From the NCBI GenBank assembly GCA_022826865.1, contig JAJDUC010000024.1:1-41273 (forward strand): 41,273 nt of DNA, written 5' to 3'. Below, piece after piece: positions 24,494 to 31,887 of this stretch. The stretch is from Anaerolineae bacterium (GTDB taxonomy: Bacteria > Chloroflexota > Anaerolineae > Aggregatilineales > Phototrophicaceae). The position numbers and the translations under genes are program-made. The notes below the pieces were generated by a model. It did no database searches. It was not told the DNA's origin and saw only the letters and a list, made by a program, of their open reading frames with translations. Position 1 is the first letter of the stretch, and each line of letters opens with the position of its first letter.

Positions 24494-25633
24494 GTGAAGA
24501 TACTGGTTGCGTCCGGCGCCTTCAAGCAGAGTTTGACCGCAGCCGAGGCCTGCGCGGCAATTGCAGTGGGGCTGCGGCAGTCGGGCCTGGGGGCGGAAAT
24601 TGAAGAGCTGCCGATAGCTGACGGCGGCAACGGCACGCTGGACGCCTTCCTGGCCAGCGGCGGCCAGCGCATATCAATGCCGGCAGTCGACCCCTTGGGA
24701 CGCAAGATAATGGCGGATTACGGGCTGATCGCCGGCGGCAAGACAGCGGTGATTGAGATGGCGTTGGCATCTGGCCTGGAATTGCTGACTCCGGCGGAGT
24801 TGAACCCAATGGCAGCTACAACCTATGGTACCGGCCAGTTGATGGCCGACGCGCTCTCCCGCGGCGTCGAACGCGTCATCGTTGGCTTGGGCGGCAGCGC
24901 CACCGTTGATGGCGGCATGGGCTGCCTGCAGGCCCTGGGCGTCAAGCTGCTGGATGGCGCCGGCGAGGACATCGACGCGGGCGGCCGCGGATTGGCCGAC
25001 ATCGTCACGATCGACAGCGACGGCCTGGATGCGCGCTGGCAAGATGTGCAGGTCATCATCGCCTCCGATGTGGAGAACCCGACGCTGGGCGAGATGGGCG
25101 CGGCGCGGGTATTCGGCCCGCAGAAAGGCGCCAACCCGCAGATGGTGGAAACGCTGGAGCGAAACCTGGCGCATTGCTTCAACCTCATTTACGAGCAGCG
25201 CGGCATGGATTTGCGACAGGCGACAGGCGGGGGCGCCGCCGGCGCATTTGCGGCCGGGCTGATGGCCTTTCTGCGCTGCAAGATCGTATCCGGCATTGAT
25301 TTGGTGCTGGCGCAGAACCGCTTTGGGGAAAAGCTGAGCGATTGCGCGCTGGTGATCACGGGCGAAGGGCAGATTGACGCGCAGACATTGGACGGCAAGG
25401 GCCCGCTGGGCGTGGCGACGCTGGCGGCGGCTCAAGGCGTGCCGACCATCGCAATCGTCGGCGGCTTGAACATTGATGATGCGCGCTTGCGCGAAGCCGG
25501 CGTACAAGCGGCGTTTTCCATCGTCGACCGGCCGATGACCTTGGAAGCGGCGCTGGCGGACGCGCATGATTTGGCGCGGCGGGCAGCGCTTCGCCTGGGA
25601 TACGCGCTGCAGGCCGCTGCATCCCTCGAGTGA
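24494..25633 (+). CDS. garK: Glycerate kinase (GarK/GlxK family)
   Basis: A 379-residue glycerate 2-kinase-type protein. The start VKILVASGAFKQSLTAAEA matches the family's KI.IAPDSFKGSL beginning. IADGGNGTLD and GLGGSATVDGGMGCLQALG are characteristic, as is GAAGAFAAGLMAF. It phosphorylates D-glycerate at the end of the glucarate/galactarate or glyoxylate routes. GTG 24494 is preferred: AGGAG is 7 bases before it, while the ATG at 24488 is only one base after that site. Together with the divergent aldolase it suggests breakdown of an acid sugar. No dehydratase or tartronate semialdehyde reductase lies next to it. Confidence 0.9.
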   Translation: MKILVASGAFKQSLTAAEACAAIAVGLRQSGLGAEIEELPIADGGNGTLDAFLASGGQRISMPAVDPLGRKIMADYGLIAGGKTAVIEMALASGLELLTPAELNPMAATTYGTGQLMADALSRGVERVIVGLGGSATVDGGMGCLQALGVKLLDGAGEDIDAGGRGLADIVTIDSDGLDARWQDVQVIIASDVENPTLGEMGAARVFGPQKGANPQMVETLERNLAHCFNLIYEQRGMDLRQATGGGAAGAFAAGLMAFLRCKIVSGIDLVLAQNRFGEKLSDCALVITGEGQIDAQTLDGKGPLGVATLAAAQGVPTIAIVGGLNIDDARLREAGVQAAFSIVDRPMTLEAALADAHDLARRAALRLGYALQAAASLE

Positions 25634-25722
25634 GAACCAGCGTTCCCAAATCGCTGGCGGCGCTGTTCTGCCTACCCAGCCCGAGGAAGCTGCCATAGAA
25701 TGCCCGCGGAAGGGAGCGGCGC

Positions 25723-26817
25723 ATGCGACGGATCGTCCTGAAACTGGGCAGCAGCGTTCTGACAAAGGGCACGGAGCGGCTGAATCGCCAGCGGATGCTG
25801 GAACTGGTTCAGCAGGTGGCTGGCTTGCAGGCGAGCGGACATGAAATGATCATCGTATCGTCGGGCGCGCAAACAGCTGGGCGGGAGCAGCTTAACTTTC
25901 CCGACCTGGGCAAGTCCTTGCCAGCGAAGCAGATGCTCAGCGCGGTCGGTCAAAGCACTCTCATGCGCGTTTATCAAGATCTATTCGATATCTTTGAGAT
26001 GAGCGCGGCGCAGATTCTGCTCACGCGGGACGATCTCAGCCATCGGGTGCGCTACCTCAACGCCCGCGATACGCTGCACACGCTGATCGAACAAAGAATT
26101 GTTCCCATCGTGAATGAGAATGACACAATCGCTACCGAAGAGATTCGCGTGGGCGACAATGACAATCTCTCCGCGCTGGTCGCCAGTGTGGTTGATGCGG
26201 ATCTGCTGATCATCCTGACCGACCAGCCAGGCATTTTCAGCGATGATCCGCGCAAGAACCCCGAGGCGGCGCTGATCCAAAATATTACCGAGATATCGGA
26301 TGAGCTTTATGACTTGGCCGGGGGCGCCGGCAGCAGCATTGGCACCGGTGGCATGGTCACCAAAATACAGGCGGCGCAGATCGCGAGCCGCAGCGGGATA
26401 AAGACCGTCATCGCCAGCGGCAGCGAGAAAGATATTGTCCTGCGCCTGGCCGCTGGTGAAAAAACAGGGACGCACATCGAGCCGGCGCATGACAGGTCGG
26501 ACAGTCGCAAGCGCTGGCTGCTGACTGATCGCACGCAGGGTTCGCTGTTGGTGGATGCCGGCGCGGCCAAGGTCTTGCTGCAAGGGGGAGCGAGCTTGCT
26601 TCCGGTGGGAATCTGTGAGGTCCAGGGTGAATTTGAGCGTGGCGCGACTTTGGCGGTTCAGGCGCCCGCAGGCGACGAGATCGCGCATGGCATGAGCAAT
26701 TACAGCAGCGGCGATTTGAGTAAGATCTGCGGCCGGAAGTCGAGCGAGATCGTCGAGATCCTTGGCTACAGTTACGGCGACGAGGTCGTGCACCGCAATA
26801 ATCTGGTTCTGTTATGA
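25723..26817 (+). CDS. proB: Glutamate 5-kinase
   Basis: A 364-residue protein with the amino-acid kinase fold: VLKLGSSVLT at the start, IIVSSGAQTAGREQL, VNENDTIATEEIRVGDND for glutamate and metal binding, and GTGGMVTKIQAA. A PUA domain follows at ~275-355 (SLLVDAGAAKVLLQGGASLLPVGI). ProB makes gamma-glutamyl phosphate, the first step of proline synthesis, and is usually feedback-inhibited by proline at the kinase domain. ATG 25723 has GGGAG upstream. proA follows, but 286 bases and a repeat element separate them, so they may not share one promoter. Confidence 0.96.
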   Translation: MRRIVLKLGSSVLTKGTERLNRQRMLELVQQVAGLQASGHEMIIVSSGAQTAGREQLNFPDLGKSLPAKQMLSAVGQSTLMRVYQDLFDIFEMSAAQILLTRDDLSHRVRYLNARDTLHTLIEQRIVPIVNENDTIATEEIRVGDNDNLSALVASVVDADLLIILTDQPGIFSDDPRKNPEAALIQNITEISDELYDLAGGAGSSIGTGGMVTKIQAAQIASRSGIKTVIASGSEKDIVLRLAAGEKTGTHIEPAHDRSDSRKRWLLTDRTQGSLLVDAGAAKVLLQGGASLLPVGICEVQGEFERGATLAVQAPAGDEIAHGMSNYSSGDLSKICGRKSSEIVEILGYSYGDEVVHRNNLVLL

Positions 26818-26903
26818 GCCAACTTTAGGACAATGTAAGGCCAGCATTTAGAATCCAGGCAAGCGAGCGAGGGTACTGTACCCATTTCGGTTGAAATAGT
26901 CTG

Positions 26904-26976
26904 GTAGGGGCGATCCGGTGGATCGCCCGATGTGAAAACAGGATCGAAATTGGGCGACTCACCGAGTCGCCCCTAC
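26904..26976. repeat. Two-hairpin GTAGGGGCG repeat between proB and proA
   Basis: GTAGGGGCGA (26904-26913) and TCGCCCCTAC (26967-26976) form perfect 10-base inverted ends around a 73-base element. The inner hairpins are GGGCGATCC/GGATCGCCC and GGGCGACTC/GAGTCGCCC. The inner stem bases differ from the 8617-8735 copy but keep pairing. The long outer arms of that copy are not evident here. Confidence 0.75.
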
Positions 26977-26990
26977 CAATTCGTCGGTAT

Positions 26991-27018
26991 TTGAAGAAAA
27001 TCAACTGACTCTGATAAA
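26991..27018 (+). promoter_or_regulatory. Weak candidate promoter for proA
   Basis: TTGAAG (26991-26996) and GATAAA (27013-27018) are 16 bases apart, directly after the repeat element and about 85 bases before the proA start. Both boxes are imperfect. Confidence 0.3.
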
Positions 27019-27103
27019 GTACACGCGCGAGCAACATTGCGCATCCGCAACTGATGTGCGATAGTTTGTACCGCATTTACTGAGAAATGGGCGAGTCACA
27101 ATT

Positions 27104-28381
27104 ATGGCTGAAATGATTCTGGAAGCGGTCGACTTGAAGGTTATGGGCGAGCGCGCGCGGGCGGCGGCGGCCATCCTGGCGCAGAAGACGACCGCCGAAA
27201 AGAACGCGGTGATCGGCGCAATCGCCGATGCGCTGGAAGCGCAGACCGGCGCTATCCTGGAGGCCAACCAGCGCGACCTGGACCAGGCGGAGCGAAGCGG
27301 CGTTGATCCCATTTGGATCCGCGATCGCATCGCCTTGGAAGCGCGCATGGCGGGCATCGTCGCCGATGTGCGGAAGGTGGCCGTATTGCCTGATCCCGTC
27401 GGCGACCTGCTGCTGGAATCGACGCTGGACAACGGACTGCGGCTCATGAAGAGACGCACGCCCCTGGGCGTGCTGGGCGCGATCTACGAGTCGCGGCCAA
27501 ATGTCACGGTGGATATCTCCACCCTGGCTCTAAAGACGGGCAATGCCGTGATCTTGCGCGGCGGTTCGGATGTCTTGCATAGCAATTTGAAGCTGACCGA
27601 GATTCTGCAGAGCGCGCTGGCCCAGCACGACTTTCCCATCAAAGCCATTCAATACATCGGCAGCAGGGACCGTCGTTACGTCAACGAGATGCTGCGCCTT
27701 CACGAACATATTGACATGATCATTCCGCGCGGTGGAAACGGCTTGCATACCTTCTGTCGGGAAAACAGCAGCATTCCGGTGATCACCGGCGGCATCGGCG
27801 TCTGCCATATATTCGTCGACGAAAGCGCGGACCTGGACCGGGCGCTGCCGGTTTTGGATAACGCCAAGACGCAGCGACCGGCAGTTTGCAATTCAATGGA
27901 GACCTTGCTGGCGCATCGCGCGGTCGCCGCGGAGCTGCTGCCGCGAGTGGTGGATGTTTTGGGCGCGGCCGGCGTTGAGTTTCACGCCGGGCCAGCGGCT
28001 TATGAAATCGTGGGCGCTGACGCGCGTGTAGTGCCGGCAGCTGCGGACGACTTCGACAGGGAATGGTACAACCTGACGCTGAACCTGAAGGTCGTGGACG
28101 ATGTCGATGAGGCGATCGCGCATATTGCGCGGCACGGCACCCAGCATTCCGACGCCATCCTTAGCGAGACGCCCGCGCACGCCGAGCGCTTCCTCAACGA
28201 AGTGGATTCAGCTGCGGTCTATTGGAACGCGAGCACGCGCTTTACGGACGGCAGCGCGATGGGCATGGGCGCGGAAGTGGCGATCAGCACGCAGAAGCTG
28301 CATGCGCGCGGCCCGATGGCGCTCGAGGAATTGACGACCTACAAGTGGATCATCAAGGGCGAGTATACTTCGCGCAAATGA
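27104..28381 (+). CDS. proA: Glutamate-5-semialdehyde dehydrogenase (gamma-glutamyl phosphate reductase)
   Basis: A 425-residue aldehyde-dehydrogenase-fold protein of normal ProA length. Typical stretches are GVLGAIYESRPNVTVDISTLALKTGNAVILRGGSD, IIPRGGNGLHTF and ITGGIGVCHIFVDE. The catalytic Cys is in RPAVCNSMETLL. The end RFTDGSAMGMGAEVAISTQKLHARGPM is a ProA signature. It reduces gamma-glutamyl phosphate to the semialdehyde with NADPH. Its TGA overlaps the ATG of the next gene (ATGA), coupling proline synthesis to a membrane glycosyltransferase in the same transcript. Confidence 0.97.
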   Translation: MAEMILEAVDLKVMGERARAAAAILAQKTTAEKNAVIGAIADALEAQTGAILEANQRDLDQAERSGVDPIWIRDRIALEARMAGIVADVRKVAVLPDPVGDLLLESTLDNGLRLMKRRTPLGVLGAIYESRPNVTVDISTLALKTGNAVILRGGSDVLHSNLKLTEILQSALAQHDFPIKAIQYIGSRDRRYVNEMLRLHEHIDMIIPRGGNGLHTFCRENSSIPVITGGIGVCHIFVDESADLDRALPVLDNAKTQRPAVCNSMETLLAHRAVAAELLPRVVDVLGAAGVEFHAGPAAYEIVGADARVVPAAADDFDREWYNLTLNLKVVDDVDEAIAHIARHGTQHSDAILSETPAHAERFLNEVDSAAVYWNASTRFTDGSAMGMGAEVAISTQKLHARGPMALEELTTYKWIIKGEYTSRK

Positions 28382-30279
28382 GCAAGCAATATCGCCGAGA
28401 ACGCTCTGGACAGTTAATCCACGGCATTCTTGGACACTGGCTTTGGGCTTTGCCCATACTTCTGGTCCTGGCCGCGCTGGCGCTGCGTCAAATCGACATA
28501 TATCCAGCAACGTACGATGAACTCTATTCGATGATGAATAGCGGCTGGGTGATTGACAAACCTTTCTCGCCCGTCGACGTCCTGGAATCGATCGCCCAAT
28601 ACAGCCCCAATCACACACCTTTATATTTTCTTCTGCTCAATCTCTGGGGACATCTGCTTGGATACGAATTGGCAATGGGCCGAGTGTTTACGGTCTTCAC
28701 CGCCTTGCTGGCGCTCTCGGCAATCTACCGCTTGTCGCGCGATTTTGTGGCGCCGATCGCTGGTCTTTTCGCTTTGGTGGCGGTTGCAAGCAACACGTTC
28801 TACAACTACTTTTACGCGCATGTGCGCATGTATCCGCTTCTAGCGCTGACGTCGGCGCTCTGCTTTTGGCTCTATCTGCGAATTTTGCAGGGACCAAGCG
28901 ACGCAAAACGAACCGACTACTTTGCTTTCTTCGCAGTAACGTTGGCCCTCCTCTACACGCATGTTTTCAGCGCGCTCTTTCTGCTTGCGCTGGGCGCGTA
29001 TCATGCGCTGATCGCAGCAAAAGGCATTCGCTGGTTGAAACTTGCAGCAGCAGGCGCGGCCGCCTTGGCTCTGTTTTCTCCTTGGCTCATCGTTCTGATC
29101 GGCCGAGGCTTGGGCCAAACACTCGATAATTGGATACCGGGACTGGCGACAGTAAGGGAAGTTCTGTCCGCCTGGCTCTATGTTGGCTTCAATGGCAGTC
29201 GTGAGCTAGCGGCGCTTGTGGTCCTAGCCGTCCTGGTCGGCATGCGAACCAAATCGATCAGGGCCTATCACCTGTTTATTGTGTTTTTCATTCTTGCGCT
29301 TGCTTTCATTGCGCAGGTTACGGGCATGATACGAGTCAACAGCATGCGCTTGGCGCTCTCGTCATTGCCGCCCTTAGCGCTGTTTGTCGCGGCGGGTTTG
29401 TACGCGCTCTATCGCCTGAGGACCTGGCTGGGACTTTTTGCGCTGTTCTGGATATTGGCGGGTTTCAGTTTCCAGAATAACGCTGCGCTTGCGAATTACC
29501 TGGGCGCGCGTGTCAGGAATTTCAACTTGCCGGCTTGGCATGCGGTTTCCCGGCTTGCGCTGGAATCAGGACAGTCGACAAGGATGATGGGTTATAGCTT
29601 CCCGGTCGTGGATTTATACAAAATGGCATTCAGAGGACGTTCACAAGCGGAAATCTACTTCAATGACCATGGCATCGAAATCGGCCATGCTGTCGACCGA
29701 AGGGACTACAAAGAATACTCGCAACAGATTTCCGTAACAGCGCCCAAGTTATGGACATTTTACCGCGCCGGTCTTGTCAGCGCGGACGATGTGGCCGGCG
29801 CCAAGTCCATCATGCGCGGCCTGAGTTATGACTTGTGCGCGGTTGACGAGGTTGGATTCGACACCGTTATACTTCAATACAGTTGGTCCCTGCTTGAATG
29901 CGCCGCGCCTGACACGCGCTTGCGGCATCAGAACGCCTTGCTGGAGTATGAGATATATGAGATGGAGACCAGTGAAGACGAAATGGCGCTGAGCTTCGTC
30001 GATCATTGGGCGCCGCGGCAGGACTTCGCTATTGAGAACTACCGTCTCTCGCATCAGATTATCAATGAAAACAGGGAGCGAGTCGCGCAGTTAGACAGCC
30101 CGCTCGTTCAAGAGGGCGAGCTTCGCCGCTTCTCGATAGACCTCCATGATGTGCCGCCCGGCGCCTACCGTTTGATGGTGATTGTCTATGACGCGCGAAC
30201 AGGCGAGCGCCAGGCCTGGATTGACAACCCGGGTCAAGTTGCTGAAATGCTGCAAGCAGGCGAGTTTACGCTGGAGTGA
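28378..30279 (+). CDS. GT39/ArnT-like membrane glycosyltransferase
   Basis: A 633-residue protein starting at ATG 28378 inside the proA stop. It has a first membrane helix, an outside loop with ATYDELYSMMNSGW (the acidic motif expected of GT-C enzymes), then NHTPLYFLLLNLWGHLLG and about nine more hydrophobic segments to ~residue 380. The C-terminal ~230 residues are soluble. Transfer of a sugar from a lipid carrier is inferred from family; donor and acceptor are unknown. It lacks the beta-sandwich-like tail of the enzyme at 15819-17909, so the two are distant relatives. The ATGA overlap with proA is the only visible coupling. Confidence 0.78.
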   Translation: MSKQYRRERSGQLIHGILGHWLWALPILLVLAALALRQIDIYPATYDELYSMMNSGWVIDKPFSPVDVLESIAQYSPNHTPLYFLLLNLWGHLLGYELAMGRVFTVFTALLALSAIYRLSRDFVAPIAGLFALVAVASNTFYNYFYAHVRMYPLLALTSALCFWLYLRILQGPSDAKRTDYFAFFAVTLALLYTHVFSALFLLALGAYHALIAAKGIRWLKLAAAGAAALALFSPWLIVLIGRGLGQTLDNWIPGLATVREVLSAWLYVGFNGSRELAALVVLAVLVGMRTKSIRAYHLFIVFFILALAFIAQVTGMIRVNSMRLALSSLPPLALFVAAGLYALYRLRTWLGLFALFWILAGFSFQNNAALANYLGARVRNFNLPAWHAVSRLALESGQSTRMMGYSFPVVDLYKMAFRGRSQAEIYFNDHGIEIGHAVDRRDYKEYSQQISVTAPKLWTFYRAGLVSADDVAGAKSIMRGLSYDLCAVDEVGFDTVILQYSWSLLECAAPDTRLRHQNALLEYEIYEMETSEDEMALSFVDHWAPRQDFAIENYRLSHQIINENRERVAQLDSPLVQEGELRRFSIDLHDVPPGAYRLMVIVYDARTGERQAWIDNPGQVAEMLQAGEFTLE

Positions 30280-30340
30280 AGCATGATATTTGCAATCATC
30301 GGCATTACCGGACGGCGCTAAGAAGTATCGATTTGCCCGC

Positions 30341-30370
30341 TTGACAGGTTATCGGCCGCGCCAGCATAAT
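30341..30370 (+). promoter_or_regulatory. Sigma70-type promoter of the pheST leader
   Basis: A perfect TTGACA (30341-30346) is followed after 18 bases by CATAAT (30365-30370). Transcription would start near 30377, giving a leader of about 330 bases before pheS, enough for a complete T-box. Confidence 0.7.
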
Positions 30371-30389
30371 AGCCGCCATGCGATTCCAA

Positions 30390-30672
30390 TTGCAAAGGCG
30401 TTGACGAAGACAGTCCGCAAGCGCAACGATAGTTGCCTGCCGGATCAGGGAGCGGGTGTCTTGGACTGAAAGCGCTCGCGGAGGCAGTTGCGGAATTCCC
30501 TTCTGAGCCGAGGGGTGAAACGGCAAATCATTGTCGGAGTAGTTCGCTCCGCTGGTCCGGCGTGACAGGACAGAATGAGCGCAGCGCCGATCTAGCGCGC
30601 TGAATCGGGGTGGTACCGCGGGAACATGAACGCTCTCGTCCCTGGTGGGGCTGAGAGCGTTTGCTTTGCTTT
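30390..30672 (+). ncRNA. T-box riboswitch controlling pheS-pheT (tRNA-Phe sensing)
   Basis: The leader shows T-box landmarks in order. Stem I opens with TGACGAAGACAGT (kink-turn and loop-E side, about 30401-30413), has an AGGGAG motif near its apex with GAGCG/CGCTC pairing (30450-30454, 30473-30477), and returns through GTTGCGGAATTCCC. The Phe codon TTC at 30496-30498 sits at the specifier position, followed by CTGAGC. The antiterminator carries GGGGTGGTACCGCGGG, with TGGT at 30611-30614 matching the ACCA end of a tRNA with discriminator A. ACGCTCTC/GAGAGCGT plus a T-rich run form the terminator. Uncharged tRNA-Phe should favour antitermination and expression of pheST. Confidence 0.92.
30630..30672 (+). 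terminator. Conditional terminator of the pheST T-box
   Basis: ACGCTCTC (30630-30637) pairs with GAGAGCGT (30653-30660), followed by TTGCTTTGCTTT. CGTCCC at about 30637-30642 can instead pair with the GGG of the T-box motif, giving the alternative antiterminator. Confidence 0.8.
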
Positions 30673-30708
30673 GGACTATCTCGCGAGTTTGCAGGTACGG
30701 GAGGCAGC

Positions 30709-31743
30709 ATGACGGATTCCATTTCGACTATTCGGCGAGAAGCCTTGGGCGCCCTGGAGCGCATCGGCGACAGCGACGCCTTGAGCGCCTGGCGCGCGCA
30801 ATATCTGGGAAGGCGCGGCGCGGTGGGCAAACTCTTCGCGCAGATCGGCAGCCTGCCCAAAACTGAGCGCGCCGCATTCGGGCAAGGCGTGAATGCCCTG
30901 CAGCAGGAACTGGACCGAGCCCATGAAGAACACAGAGCCCTTATGGAAAGCCAAGTGATGGCGCGCGACCTCGAAGAAGGCGAGATCGATATTTCCCTGC
31001 CGGCCTATCCGCGCCGCCGCGGCGCATTGCATCCGTCGACCCAGACGCATCGCGAGTTTCAAACGATATGGGCGGATATGGGTTTCCAGGTCTACCAGAG
31101 CCGCGATGTCGAAGAGGACGACTTGAACTTCACGCTGCTCAATCTGCCGCCGCATCATCCGGCGCGGGACATGCAAGATACCTTCTACACGACCGACCCC
31201 AAGGTCTTGCTGCGCACGCATACGTCGCCGGGACAAATCCGCGCCATGCGCGATTTGGGCGACGGCGGCACAAAGCCGATCCGCGTCATACTGCCGGGCA
31301 TGTGCTACCGACAGGAACAAGTGACCGCCCGCAGCGAGATCCAATTCACGCAAGTGGAGGGCCTGGCGATCGGCCGCAACATCCGCATGAGCGATCTCAA
31401 AGGCACCATCGCCGAGTTCGCCAAGCGCATGTACAGCCCGAATGCCAAAGTCCGGTATCGGGCCTCCTACTTCCCCTTCACCGAGCCGAGCATGGAAGTC
31501 GATGTCGAGTGTTTCTTGTGCGGCGGGGAGGGCTGCCGCGTCTGCAAGTATACCGGCTGGCTGGAAATCGCCGGGAGCGGCATGGTGCATCCGACAGTGC
31601 TGCGCAACGGAGGCTACGATCCCAGCGAATGGAGCGGATTTGCCTTCGGCATGGGGCCGGAGCGCATCACCATGCTGAAGCATGGCATACAAGACATTCG
31701 CTATTTCTGGAGCAACGACCTGCGCTTTTTGCGGCAGTTCTAA
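30709..31743 (+). CDS. pheS: Phenylalanyl-tRNA synthetase alpha subunit
   Basis: A 344-residue protein from ATG 30709, with GGGAGG directly upstream. The first ~90 residues form the tRNA-binding coiled-coil. The class II core has HPSTQTHREFQTIWADMGF, PGMCYRQEQVTARSEIQFTQVEG (motif 2 region) and FAFGMGPERITMLKHGI (motif 3). A four-cysteine insertion, CFLCGGEGCRVC, lies before GWLEIAGSGMVHP; it looks like a small metal-binding knuckle and occurs in many bacterial PheS. Together with PheT it charges tRNA-Phe as an alpha2beta2 enzyme. Expression is set by the T-box upstream. Confidence 0.97.
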   Translation: MTDSISTIRREALGALERIGDSDALSAWRAQYLGRRGAVGKLFAQIGSLPKTERAAFGQGVNALQQELDRAHEEHRALMESQVMARDLEEGEIDISLPAYPRRRGALHPSTQTHREFQTIWADMGFQVYQSRDVEEDDLNFTLLNLPPHHPARDMQDTFYTTDPKVLLRTHTSPGQIRAMRDLGDGGTKPIRVILPGMCYRQEQVTARSEIQFTQVEGLAIGRNIRMSDLKGTIAEFAKRMYSPNAKVRYRASYFPFTEPSMEVDVECFLCGGEGCRVCKYTGWLEIAGSGMVHPTVLRNGGYDPSEWSGFAFGMGPERITMLKHGIQDIRYFWSNDLRFLRQF

Positions 31744-31887
31744 AGAAGTCGAGGGCAAACGCCAAGATGCAGGCGGCTACAGCGGCGAGACGCCCCGAAA
31801 CTGAGGGCATCAAAAACTGACCAGAATCAACATTCAAGAACGGTAAAGACAAGATATGTACGAGCAGACGAGAGGACATCAAGACAC

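Noticed and set aside
24674..25765. 363-codon minus-strand frame opposite glycerate kinase
   Set aside because: No recognisable domain; the glycerate kinase frame has unmistakable motifs over the same bases.
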